From positions 21,452,707 to 21,516,706 of the forward strand of contig NC_086354.1 of NCBI RefSeq assembly GCF_036324505.1: a stretch of DNA of 64,000 bases. The letters run 5' to 3'. The notes beneath the pieces are model-generated. The model made no database searches and was not told where the DNA came from. It saw nothing but the letters and a program-made list of their open reading frames with translations. Position numbers and translations under genes: made by a program. This document shows positions 23,901 through 35,870 of this stretch, one piece after another. Numbering within the stretch: position 1 is the first letter of the stretch; the number at the start of each line of letters is the position of its first letter. This DNA comes from Eleginops maclovinus. Its lineage: Eukaryota; Chordata; Actinopteri; Perciformes; Eleginopidae.

Positions 23901-26900
23901 CTATGTTTGACATTGTTATCAACTAAACGATTAGACAGTTACTGGTAATTAAGAAAAATAAGAATCAGATAGTATAAAATAATACATTTCATAGTTGTAG
24001 CCCGACTCTGTTGGTAAACAAAAGCATAACACAGGCTGTATTTCACATGTTGACTTATGCTGTGATTATAGGTGATTGCAAAAGGGGACTGAACTACTTA
24101 CCTTGACACAATGTCTCTCTTACCTTCTCTGCAGTTGGACAGCCGGTCATTTTTCTTCGACGTTGCTCCAGGCGCAGAGAGTGGAGTCTCCGGGTTCGTC
24201 AGTCTGCTGGCGGCCGCCTCTGCTCTCAAAAACGTCATCCAGGAAGCCCCGCCCACCCGCACCATCTTCTACACCTTCTTCCAGGGGGTCAGTCATTTCC
24301 ACACCGCTATATGAGAGCCTGTGCTTGATGAACATGCCACATTGAATGTCCTGCTTTACACTTTAACTGGGTTTTGTCTCCAGGAAACGTTTGACTACAT
24401 TGGCAGTTCCAGGATGGTTTATGATATGGAGAACAATCAGTTTGCCGTGGACCTGGACAATGTTCACTCAGTACTGGAGATTGGACAGGTGTGTGTTAAT
24501 GGGCCTCCAGTTACCTTTTATGTACTCTATATCAACCGGTGTAGTCAAGTTTAAAGGGAACACTTCTAGACCTAAATAAAAGTAAGGTATTGCTGAATGT
24601 TTTTAATACTAGCTACTATGTGTAATGTATTTATTCCTCAGTTCTCTCTGATTTGGGCTTGATTGTGGAGATTTGTGTTCAGTTTGAACTATACCTTATT
24701 CTTTTATTCAAAGCATGTAACAAATAGTTTCACAACATCCAAAAACTAAAGGTTCTGTGAAGTAAAAAAAACCTACATGTTTCACCTGCAAAATGTCACT
24801 ACTTAGTGTTTGATACTTGGCTTAAAGAAGTGTAAAGGCCGAATATCAACCCCTACTTTAAACAGTTTCAAGGATTAAATGAATCCCTTTAAAACAAGAC
24901 TTCTGGAAACAAAATGAACAGTAAATGCGTTATTAGAGTATTACTCAATTACAGTAATCTGTATATTGGGGCCAACAATTTGTGAAAGTGTATATATGTA
25001 TTAGCCCTACATTATACCCTTTACATGACTTCATATTTACAAGCCAAATAATTGTAATGGCATTAACCTCATCATCATGTATGTGTGTAGTATGTTAATA
25101 TGTTGATTTTGTTCTCCACAGGTTGGACTTCGCAATGACTCCAAGCTGTGGCTCCACTCTGATCCCGTGTCCCGGAAGAACAGCAGCGTCAACGAAGAGG
25201 TTCGTCTGCTGCTAGAGAGTGGACATAAAAATGATTATGAAATATAAAAGATCTTCACACGACAGACGTTGTGTTGAACAATACTAGACTAAAACAGGAA
25301 GCAGTGTCAAATTAAGTGGATGATTTTCTTTAGAAATACACATGAAATGGGCAAAAACAGGGACCAAATTCAAAGATTTCCAAGTGAATTAACTGTCAAA
25401 CCTGCTAGATTTCAAACATTAGATGACAGTTTAAGAGCCGACTTGAAGAACAAACTAAAAAAGCGATATAAAAACTGTGTGTATGACTGTGTATAACACT
25501 GTGTTTCAGGTGAGGAAGCTCATTACCAACCTGCAGTCGGCTGCTGTGAATCTGAACTTCACTGTGGACGAGCCAAATTTCTCCCAGCCGCTCCCGCCCT
25601 CGTCCTTCCAGCGTTTCCTGCGAGCTCGACCAATCCCCGGTGTGGTTATCGAGGATCACGAGTCTGCTTACCTCAACAGGTTATTCCCTATGATTGCACG
25701 CATTACAGTTTAATGGGATCTGTGTTGCCTGTAGGGGGATTGGCATGTGTTTATTCTTTTATTTTCCTTGTGCAGGTTCTACGAGAGTATGTACGATAAC
25801 TCCGATTACCTGCGCATGTCGTATCCATCAAACCTGACGCAAGAGGAGCAGCTAGCGTTTGTCACCGAGACCGCTAAGGTATGGCTCTACATCGACAATA
25901 TTCCTCATGTTTATCTGCTTTTACATTAGCTTTACAAACCAAGCCTCCTCCTTCTTGGACAGATTTAATTTCAAGTACAGACATGAGTTAATGTTTTCTT
26001 CTTTTCGAATCATTCTCTAAATCTAAGTGCTATGTTAAAAATGTGACTTAAAAACTGGATAAAAGGGACATTTATGACCTGATATTTACCTTTCACCTAT
26101 TCTGTGCTGGTGAATTGTGTCCTCGTCAATCACCCTCTCTCATTGTTTCCTGACGTCTCATTCAATCCATTCTAGACGAGTCAGAACACGTCTTCACGAT
26201 GCTGCTATTAAAGTTACTGTTTGAAATGTTCTCACACATTTCGTTCGGAGGCACTTATAATAATCTCTGTCTTCCAGGCTCTGACGGAGGTTGCCACCCT
26301 GGTTGCGCGGGCTCTGTACATCCAGGCGGGAGGGGCTGAAGCCCAGCTGAAGAACATTAACGCAGACCCTGATATAGTAAGAGTTACCTCAGGAAATACA
26401 TAGCAGCAATCATATCTGTAATCTTCTATTCATCTGTCCTTTCTCAACCCGTAGAGGTACTTCTATACTTATGTTATCTAAAGTCTGATATACCTTTTTT
26501 AAATGAGTGTTTTTTTCTTATTCTTTTATTTATTTCGAGGATGTTTGTTTCATATTGACTGGTGGGCAGAATATAGGATTTATATTATAGGAAGTGATGC
26601 AAGCACCTAGTTGTTACTGTTTAACCCTGGTGTTCCTTTTTTAAATTGTTGAATTATTTTTAGTGTTTGTTGTCTTCTTCCTTTTACACGTTGCATTAAC
26701 ATTTCAGTCTCGTTCAGTCACTTGAAATGTGCTGTTAACATGTTGCATTATCAGTGGTTTAAAGCTCATTCGGTCGTTTTTCTGTGGTCTTTCTTGATGG
26801 ATTTCTTACTGATCACTCATTTGTATTGGTGCATATCTGTATTCTGCATTGGAGCAGCGGAGACTGACTTTGTCTAACTGATTTCTCTCCTCCAGGTGAC

Positions 26901-27983
26901 CCGATGCTGTACGGCTTCCTTGTTAGAACAAATAACACCTGGTTCCAGCAACTACTCCCCTCCGACCTCATGAGCCACCTGGGTAAAAAAACAAACAAGA
27001 TAATCCTTTTTAAGTAAATGAGACTCAAACAAAAGTGGGAGCGATAGCTTTTTACAGACTGTTAATCTGCTTATTTAAATCTGCTTTATTTGGAAGAAGA
27101 CTACATTTATTTTCCTCTGTGTTTCAGCTGACAGACCCACAAACTTCTACGTTGGCGTTGTGCAGCAGTCCAGCGAGCCGACCCTCCTGGTGCAGTATCT
27201 GCTGGCTAACATGACCGGCACCAGTTTCAACATCTCACAGGAAAACTGCAAGAACCAGAGAATGGACGAGAAGGACGAGGAGAGCAAACATGTGAGACCC
27301 ATAAAGCTGTCTTACTTTTATCCATTTATAATTTTTTGGTCATTTAGTCTTGGACTTTTTATACCAAGACTGTATCTCAGAGCTCTATGAATGAGTCTCT
27401 TTTTACAGACAATCTTGAAAAAAGTGAATTGACAAACCTACGAGGACAAAGTAAAACCAACATGTAAACTAAAACCTAGACTTAACAGGAAAATATTTTA
27501 GGCAAATATAAAATAAAGCGACATTTGGATAACATGTTTACTCCCCCTCTCCCCCTCAGATGTACACCTACATGTGGGTTCAGGGCGCAGCGCCTCCCAA
27601 CAGCACTCAGAGGGAGGGATTCTGTGTTCGCTCCACGGTCCGTCTCTCCAAAGCGCTTTCCCCGGCCTTCGAACTGAAAGACTTCACCTCCACAAATTAC
27701 TCGACGTGGACAGAGTCCCGGTGGAAGACCATCAAAGGACGCATATTCCTGGTGGCGAGTCACGACCTGGAGGTAAACGTCCTTAAAAATGAAAACTCTG
27801 ATTTTTTTTACTCTTCAGTGCAGGATTTCTGGGAGCTTACCCTCTGTTTTCCTCCTCCAGATGCTGACGCTGGGTGTGGGTGTCGGCGTGCTCATAACCT
27901 CCCTCCTGCTGACGTACGTCATGAGCTCGAAGGCCGAAATCCTCTTCAGCTCGGGACGGGAACCCGCCAACGCCACCTACTGA
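17960..27983 (+). CDS. ncstn: Nicastrin (NCSTN), 17 exons, with an apparent one-base frameshift in exon 14
   Basis: Nicastrin is the large glycosylated ectodomain subunit of gamma-secretase, the intramembrane protease that cleaves Notch and APP. Exons: 17960-18017, 19534-19635, 20131-20254, 20950-21071, 21626-21771, 22775-22919, 23406-23518, 24135-24287, 24384-24488, 25122-25199, 25510-25679, 25776-25878, 26278-26376, 26896-26982, 27128-27291, 27560-27772, 27861-27983. Seen: a signal peptide (exon 1), paired cysteines, many N-x-S/T sites, the hallmark motif [10 protein letters not shown] (about residues 322-331), the stretch [10 protein letters not shown], and a C-terminal transmembrane helix (exon 17) with a short cytosolic tail. 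Every exon keeps phase except exon 14. It is 87 nt, but 88 are needed for the conserved V-T-R-M-L-Y-G reading, so literal translation stops at TGA 26971-26973. This is probably an assembly error, but real loss is not excluded. Corrected length would be about 701 aa. Confidence 0.95.
18814..19311 (+). mobile_element. Non-autonomous DNA transposon-like repeat (teleost family), NCSTN intron 1
   Basis: The element starts CAGGGGTGGGAAGTAACGAA and ends in the near-inverted CTTACACCTCTG, giving terminal inverted repeats of about a dozen imperfect bases. The interior repeats AAGTACNTTTACTYAAGT-like words in both orientations, typical of a very abundant teleost hAT-like MITE. No clear 8-bp target duplication is visible at the boundaries I chose. 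A relative lies at 56045-56580. Confidence 0.6.
20386..20470 (+). mobile_element. hAT-type transposon end fragment, NCSTN intron 3
   Basis: CAGTGTTTCTCAAGCTTTTT matches the CAGTG-TTCTCAA terminus common to hAT elements. The flanking sequence has no transposase ORF and I could not locate the partner terminus, so this is a fragment or a small non-autonomous copy. Confidence 0.45.
22320..22560 (+). repeat. Teleost dispersed repeat with GGGCGGGAC head and GGCCCCTTTA tail, NCSTN intron 5
   Basis: It begins near AAGGGGCGGGACACCTC, contains two ACCAATCA words, an A-rich GAAAAATAAAGAGCTG block, and ends TTAGCATAATAGGCCCCTTT. This recurrent fish repeat is related to the copies near 41025-41125 and 59090-59340. 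No coding capacity. Confidence 0.55.
26971..26973 (+). other. ncstn: Premature stop created by the NCSTN exon 14 frameshift
   Basis: With exon 13 ending in phase 0 at 26376 and exon 14 beginning at 26896, translation runs V-T-R-C-C-T and ends at this TGA, 75 nt into the exon. In the +1 frame the exon instead encodes the conserved [15 protein letters not shown] stretch. No alternative donor or acceptor that restores the phase was found. Confidence 0.8.
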
Positions 27984-29059
27984 TCCAGACCGAGGCGCCG
28001 CTGACCACCACTATTATTACTACTACTACTATTCCTACAATTTCTACTGATACCCCACCCAGACATGGACACGGTCTTCTTTTTAATACACATCAAAAGT
28101 AGGTACACGGACAGGTTAGACACAGAAGCAGAGATATGGGTTTTTTTTCTTCCGACTACTCCATGTTTAAGGACTCACTGAGGTGAGGCGGGACATGAAG
28201 ACTGGACCGGACTTGATGGATCTGGACTCATCAGGGTCACTCTTCAGGCCCTGTCAGTGGAAAAGATGTTTATATTTCTTTTTGTTTTAAAGGTTTTTGT
28301 TTTCCCTTTTTATTGTCACTGAATGTTTACCCTGAGATAGGCACTAAACATTGAGCATTAATTTGAACACATGTGTCTGATTGTGAATATGTAAATGTGA
28401 CCGAGCGTGTGTGTGTGTGTGGGGGGGGGGGGGATGATTGAGTGTGTGTGTGTGTGCGTGTGTGTGTCTGAACTTTGAATTAGGATTGCGATGGTATGTG
28501 CAATACTGTAGCTGTCTTCTCTGTCAATATAGTTAACTTATCAATCAGTTCTAATAAGAAGAAACCTTTTTTTTGAGTCGGTGAACAAGTAGTTAAATTG
28601 AAGGTTTTTTGCAAATTCTGGAAATGTGTGGTGGAGTTTTTTGATAAGTTTTAGGTTCTTGAACAACAATCCTAAATATTTATATTGGCGGAGTCCCAGT
28701 ACACATATAACTACACATGTATGTAGTTGTAAACCCACTTCAATTTCACATATTGTGATATTTGTGTGAAGAAGAAGAATTCCCAATGAGCTCGGCATGG
28801 CAGACACACTTTACTTCATATCGATCAGCTGCCAAAAACCTTCAAATCCAGTCAGAAAATCTGGTATTTCGACACGTAAAATGCGCTGGTACTCTGGCTG
28901 TGCATTCTTTTTGGTTCGTACCTTTTTAACAAGGTTTCTTTTAAAGATAACTTCGTAAAAAAAAAAGTGTGTCAACACGGAGGAAGGTTTTAATTAATTG
29001 TGTTGTAATGTAACGGCTGGAATCAATGACCAATTGTGATGCCTTGATGAAGAAATAAA
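27984..29059 (+). other. ncstn: NCSTN 3' UTR with polyadenylation signal
   Basis: No ORF of interest. The stretch contains (GT)n at 28407-28420, a run of 13 G at 28421-28433, and a further TG tract up to about 28467. AATAAA at 29054-29059 is followed by T-rich sequence and is the best candidate end of the NCSTN transcript. Confidence 0.6.
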
Positions 29060-30700
29060 CATTGCTTTTTTCCAGGTTTTCTTTCTTTTATTGTCAACAA
29101 ACTACTGAAATGTTACTGATGTTTTGGCCTGAACACTTCCTGTTATGAATAAGGGTGGAGTGTGAGGTGGACAATGCAATTAGATCTTTAACTATGGTAA
29201 AAGAATAGTAACATCACTGTAAAAATGCTATAAAAAGGGAAAATCCTGCATACAAAATTAAGTGCAAAAGTGTAGTAAAAGCCCATTTAATAATAATTAA
29301 TATTATATTATACAATAGTTGGTAAAAATGTCAACATCAAGTCAAAAAAGTAACCCCTAAAAAAATATATATACGTTGTTAATAATTTGTTGATTTTATT
29401 CTGAGTTATTAGTCTGAGTGAACAGCTGAAGGGTACAGTTTGTGGAGTAAAGTAAAATATTTCCCTCTGAAATTAGACTCAGTGGAGTTTTAAAGGAGCA
29501 GGAAATGTAAAACCTCAAGTGAAGTGCTTAAGTCAAACCTACTGTCAACAATCTTTGCACCCAGAATTCTCGTGAAATATAATCAGTCAAATACTGCTTC
29601 CTCAGTTTCCCATTTTATTTAAACATGTAAGCAAACCAGCCTTTTATTTATCAAAGCACCTTAAGAGTGACATTCTCCTTTTGGAATGACATCATCTAAA
29701 ATGTACAATAATACAAAGCAGACACCCGTTATCACATATTTATTCCTTGCTTTACTCAAGGCTTGCTTGCTTGCCAAAAATGTGTCAGCATAAAATACAA
29801 TTGGTAATCTGAGGACACATGATTGGGATGTGTGTTTCCTTGCACAACCACAGACCATATGTTGTGGTTACTTCACCTGAACCACACAGAAAGCCTAATT
29901 GTCTCTTTTTGGATACACGACACCGCTGGTTTTCAGCCTTTTGACCTTCTGACCCTTCAAACATGGGGTCAATGAGCTGTAAGCAGGCGCATCAGATACA
30001 TTTACTATCCAGAGGCTTGCAAAAAAAAATCCAGTGTCTTGAGTAGCCATGGAGTGGTCCTGAACCCGTAGATTTTAAGCCGAAAACATACTTATTACCC
30101 TTCCTTTCTTCTTCATTTTGAATCTTTAAGAGGTCTATATGTGTTGGTTTCTTCTGACAGTGAGAAAGCCTCCTGATTATACAAATAAATAATCAGGTTT
30201 TATCTATAAAATAACCTTACATACAGAGCAGACAGGATTGTGAAATATATGTATTGATACAAGGACAGATATTTACATTCATTTTCTTATTTATTTCACT
30301 CGGCCCCAATAAGCAGAACATTCTTCTATGAGTCAGGGCTTGATGGTATACCTACATTACTGCAGCATGATCATGTAAAAACCAGTCTTCCAAGTATCTA
30401 CATTTAATCAGAGTCTTTTAAACAAAACAAAAGTTATATTTCTTACCTTCTAAAAAAAACAATATTGTAATAAACGCCTTTTTTGCTTGAATTTTGAGAG
30501 GGCAGAACATGATTTACCAAGCTCTCGATTTGATCCTTATGTGTATAACATGTGAAAGGACCAATGTTTTGTTAATATCTTATTTTCCTGTATGTAAAAG
30601 ATGTTTGAATACATGTGTTTTTTTTACCACTCAAACTGTTGATGATGTTTATTATTACCAGGGTAGAATTTTCCCATCAGCAGCTCCATTACATGTTTCT
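29060..30700. other. Intergenic region downstream of NCSTN
   Basis: AT-rich sequence without a recognisable gene. In human the bHLH gene NHLH1 lies between NCSTN and VANGL2. I saw no bHLH-like open frame on either strand here or further right. Confidence 0.5.
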
Positions 30701-30750
30701 CTTTTTAATGGGCCACTTGACATACGACTGACCACTTCTCCTCACTGAGT

Positions 30751-30851
<101 letters not shown>

Positions 30852-30894
30852 ATGATCAGTGTGTGCGGTAATGGATGTGTTGTGGCTGAACACA

Positions 30895-31029
30895 CCGTCT
30901 CACAGGCCCTGTCCCCCGGGGTGAGCAGAGGAGGGGCCACAGTGGAGCGGAGGCGGGGCGCACGGTGCTACGGCTGAGTGGAAGGAAAGTGGAAAGTGAG
31001 AAAATACCTGAATGGACAATCTGCAATAA
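30895..31029 (+). promoter_or_regulatory. vangl2: Probable VANGL2 promoter and 5' noncoding exon
   Basis: A GC-rich, CpG-containing patch (30900-30975) leads into a purine-rich segment ending AATCTGCAATAA followed by a consensus donor GTAAGT at 31030. The first VANGL2 coding exon has an acceptor at 42580/42581, so an upstream noncoding exon is required; this is the best candidate seen. Further CpG-rich sequence runs to about 31500. The true transcription start was not determined. Confidence 0.35.
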
Positions 31030-33541
31030 GTAAGTCGTATTTTTGTGTTGAAAATGTCTTTAGAAATGCTGCTTGGTGGTGGGGAGTACGGCTGCATGTG
31101 CGCTGCTTTTACGCAGGCGGAGAGGGGAGGACTCGGAGATCTCCGGTTTCCCCAAACAATAGTCGACAGGACGCGATGGTAGCCTTTTTTTTTATAACCA
31201 CAGGGAAGTTTAGGACCCTCGTCGTCCCTATTGTTGTTCTCACCGAGGCCACGTAGCTCTGTGGGGCGATTTCAAACGTGGGAGGAAGAGGGTAATGTTT
31301 ATGACCAGAGGATAGAAAGGGTTCCCGGAGAGGGGATGCGCATGGGGGGAATAATCGCGTCCAGTTTGATTGTAGGCCAAGGGATTTTGAATGTCTGAGT
31401 ACCTCATTCATTTACTGTGAGGGCGTCCCGTTTGGAGACGCAAATGCGGAAGAAAGGGAGCATTTCTTTGGATAATTTGGCATCAGGACGCGACCGGTGA
31501 GGCCTGGGTGTCTCCCATTGTCCTGCCTGTACTACAACCCCCTCCTTTTTTCATTTTGTAGGTCGCACAACTCTTTTATATTCACCCTAAATGCTTGTGG
31601 TTCCTTACAGTAAGTCAGCCTTTTGTGCATGTGGATTGTTGTTGAATTATTGATGCAGCTTGGCTCTTGATCTGTGTTACCACATCCACCGGTGGGAAGC
31701 TAAGATGTGTCCAAATGGATTTTTGCGCCGATCAATTGTTGGAATTCAAAGTGAAACTGTGCCATGTTGCTGCTGTAGCAACAGGCCCTGATATACCCAG
31801 CTGTGGTGAGGGCTTCATGTACATGTTGGCTTTGTAAGTGCTTTATTTTATGGTAAACATGAGAGTTATGGGCATACTGTGCGAGGAATAAATAAACTAT
31901 AATTCCTCAGTGATACAACTCAGTAAAGCATGGCATTCATTAGGAATACTATAGTAATAAAGCAGGATATAAATCAAGTATTACATGTACTGTAACAGGG
32001 ACTTTACAGTAATATCACTGTACAGTAAGTAAAGCTAGTTTAGTATAGAGGTTTTGTTGACACACATCACTAAACATGGTGAGGGAATACATATCTATAG
32101 CCTAATATGGTCCAGTAGGGCATTAACTCACCTTTATTTTCTGTTTAACCATTAAGTCAATAAAAGGTCAAACATAGTTTCTCCTTTCAAGGTGCAAGGT
32201 GACTTTACAAATTACTCATTTGTTCTTAAATCCCAAATAAAACATGTAAAACCTCACATTTAAGAAGCTGGATAAAGTCTATGTATGACACTTACTTAAA
32301 TATCCTAAACAATTGAATGATTGTGAAAATATGTTGGCAATTAACCTTTTATTGATTAATTCATAGGCTATTTTTTTAGTGCTACAGTCAAGTCTCTTCT
32401 GCCTGTGCGTCTTCGGTTTACTTTAGGTTATTGACACATTTTTTTAGATAAAATCCTGAAAACAATCAATATTATTAAGATGAAAGCTGTTACTCCACAT
32501 CTGGTTTAGGAAGTGGTAGGAAATACATACTTAAAGCTGTAACATTTTATTTTCAGGGAGAAATATGGCCTTCTTGTCATCTGTAATCACATCTTGTTGT
32601 AATACATTGTTAAACTGGTAAACATCCAAAAGCTTGAGGGGAAATCTTCCAATGTCATGTTTACTCAATTTACATCGATATGACTCAGAGAAAACCAAAT
32701 CATCTCCTGAGAATCTAGAAACCAACACATATGGAAACCAGTTATCAAATGTAAGCATGTGACCGTTTGTTTGTTTCCAATGCGTAGAAAACAGACTGCG
32801 ACTAATGATTATGTTCGTTATCAGTATGATTGAGTATTTTCTAGATTAGTTGATTTACCAATTGGTCTATATGTCAGATAAGATGTCCAAGGTGAATGTC
32901 CAGCCAAAAAACCCTGAAGATATCCAGTTTAATATGATCAGATATGAAGGAAAGCTGGACATCTTCATAATGAGGACGCCGTAAACAACTGCACTCTTTG
33001 CATACAAATGTACTTTAACGATTAAACAATTAACACAAATCATTTTTTATGACTTGCAGATTTAGAAGCCAGTCCCTATGAAATCTGTTCTGTTACATCT
33101 GTGGATCATCCAGTTTATTGTATTCATTGTCGTTCATCTGAAAGGCATGTTGTTGTTGAGGTTTTCAAATGTCATTTTTAAATACTTTAAGAAAAGCAAA
33201 TTAGATTTCCCTCAGCCGCCGCTGCAGATATCTCCAACCCAGAGGAGATAAAACTGAAACTACATGGCTGTAGGGGTTTTTGTTGTTTATGGTTTTGGTT
33301 AATCCGCCCCTTAAACATGTTTGTCTAACTGGATTTATGAGGAAATATATGTGGCCCCACACAGTCTAATGGACCAGAGTCTCGTATCTGAACCACATCC
33401 ATCTGATCTCCGCTCATTGAGCCACTTCCTGCCTCCTCAATACTTTGTTTGTATATGAAGACAGATCGTGTGGAGGGGTCTCTTTGAATCACAGCGCTGA
33501 GTAGAGGGAAGGCCTGTTGATCCAACCATATCCGGATAGAT

Positions 33542-33544
<3 letters not shown>

Positions 33545-33579
<35 letters not shown>

Positions 33580-33602
33580 CCACACTCACACACACACTCA
33601 CA
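33545..33602. repeat. (CA)n microsatellite, interrupted
   Basis: A CA tract with TACACC and CTCA interruptions. Confidence 0.95.
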
Positions 33603-33710
33603 CCTGCTCCGGTTTGCTGGCCATGTGTGCTCGAGGCTGACAGTAGCAGTTGTCTTGTTTTTCTCTGGTTTTACTGACGTTGTCGCAGGCAGCAGTGGGT
33701 GGTGGTCAGC

Positions 33711-33712
<2 letters not shown>

Positions 33713-33742
<30 letters not shown>
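33713..33742. repeat. (TG)n microsatellite
   Basis: About 15 TG units. It lies on the opposite strand sense to the CA tract at 33545, so the two could pair as an imperfect inverted repeat about 110 bp apart. Confidence 0.95.
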
Positions 33743-33743
<1 letters not shown>

Positions 33744-35629
33744 CCCTGTGCTACAGTGATGAGCCTCTTCCCCTGCTCAGCCATGGGTGTGTACACGCTT
33801 ATTTTCACAGTTGGCGCATCAGGCCGCAAATGGCCGTTGAATGGAGCTGGTCAGTTAAGAGATGAAGGCCCAGATTGCTGCTCCGCCCTAACAGCTGCTG
33901 TCTCTGTTCCAGCAGCTCGAAATGTTCGATGACAGCTTGATTTCTTTTTGCCTTTGGGAAAAGAGAGGCTGTAAAAATCCGACATCTGCTCGTTTTTAAA
34001 TGTTTGACGCTAACTTCACCTTGGCAGCTAAATTCCTGGCTAATTTCCGTAGCTTCTATAAGTGGGTTTGAGGAATTTATATGGGAGCGTGAACATAATG
34101 ACTGCAAATTTAAATTGAAATGTTCACCTTTACTAGGCAAGTTTATTTGGTAAATGTTTGACTAAAGCACCTAAGAATGCTCTACATAATGCACAGGAAG
34201 AACATCTATATCTGAACTTATGAAGAAAGTTAGATATATAGCTGTTATATTTGTGAATATTCATTTTAAATACAAAAAACATTAGTTCACTGTATTTTTA
34301 GCCATATTGTAATACTGGTATATGTGCAGGTTTTAGTACAAACACCAAAACAACCTTTTTTCTTAATGCCTCGTTCAAAAAGATGCACTAAAAGCAGACA
34401 AACAAACTTGTACATTAAAATATACTCCAAATATTCTGGATAAAGTATTAAAATGCGTGGGAAAAGTTTACATTCTCCAAATACAAACATGCTACCCGGT
34501 TGGGTTTTTAAGGATGTTGTATTCTTTAGATTAAAGTGGAAGTTTTTTTGGCAAAGCTTAATAAAATAACTCCTGATTCCTGTCAGAGAAGTAAATGTTT
34601 GTTTGAGAGATATGATGGAAAAGATGATTTACCTATTTGAGTTATTTTTTATCTGAATACTTTTCACCGAGCTGTGATTGGTGGCTAGTCAAACATGTCT
34701 TAGACTTTGGACTCACAACCTCCTGTAAACACTGGCTATACCGTCTTTTCTGGAAGAAATCTATGTGTTTTATTGAAGTAGCGTCGGCTCACAGGAAACA
34801 GTTGTCTTTGCTATCAGTTAACGATGGATATTAAATGGATTTATAATCCCTTTGGCCCAAGCAAAAAAAACCACCTAACCTTGGCACTTGTAGGCATGAA
34901 GCCCGCCATCATTACTGTTTAATCTCAGACCACACACCTACACAGATTACTGAACCGGCCTGTTGTTGGCACCTCTAAAATGCAACCCAGAGTGAACAAG
35001 GGTCATTTTCTTTTTTTAGAAATCAGACTTTGAGGCAGGGTTGTGAGAAATGAATGAGTTGTGTGTCAAAAGAAACCCTGAAATAGCCTAAAGAATGACA
35101 CTGCTGTTTGTTTAACAATGGCTTTCCAGGAGCAGAAACTGAGCAAGATAAATAAAAGGGAACTTGTTTTTTCATAGAAGAAGCCAAAAACAATGTCAGG
35201 TTATGTTTTCACAGAAAAGTCGTTGTAGTCGGTGCCTTTATTGAACATTAATGCAGCTGGATTAGAGGAGTCCCGGTGAAGCTCATTAAGTAGGCCATAG
35301 GACACTGGGATGAATGGGAAACCTTATCCATCCAAACACCGGACCACACCCCTGAAGATCAAGTGCTCCATCATATTCTCACTAACAGTCGGACAGAGAG
35401 ACAAACAGGCTCGTCTCAAACTGCAGTTCAAGTTGAAGTCTTTGCAGAGTACGTGAGGTTTGCCCTAGCACGGCTCAAATGTCACTATGGGATCCTACTG
35501 AGGAAAACACATTTAAAATACCATAATATACAAGTGAAAGGCATTCAGTGGTTATGCTTTATCTTGTGTTACAGGTTAGGCTACAGGACTGGGTAAATGT
35601 ATTAAATTACTGGTATTGTGACACTCTAC

Positions 35630-35870
35630 AGCCAGTTAGCTTAGCATAAAGACTGGAAACAGATGGAAGCAGCTAGCCTGGCCCTGTCCGAAGATGTCTC
35701 TAGTATCCCCATTTGAAGCAGCAAATTGGACGTTTTTGCGCCGGCTATTATACAACATCTTATTTGTTGAATAGGAATTGTAACTTTACACGTGTTAAAA
35801 TGTGGATTTTGCTATTTTCAAACAGAAGCAGGCAAGTGATTTAGCTTCATGTTAAGCTAAGCTAATGCTA
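35630..35870. repeat. Teleost dispersed repeat (TTAGCTTAGCATAAAGACTG family)
   Basis: The words CCAGTTAGCTTAGCATAAAG, GGAAACAG, CAGCTAGCCTGGCCCTGTCC and, further on, GTTAAGCTAAGCTAATGCTA recur in many fish genomes as a dispersed repeat. The AGCTTAGC / GCTAAGCT words near the two ends suggest inverted terminal segments. Family name not known to me. Confidence 0.5.

Noticed and set aside
27560..28102. 180-codon plus-strand ORF over NCSTN exon 16 and beyond
   Set aside because: Exon 16 is real, but the rest is intron read-through and an out-of-frame reading of exon 17.
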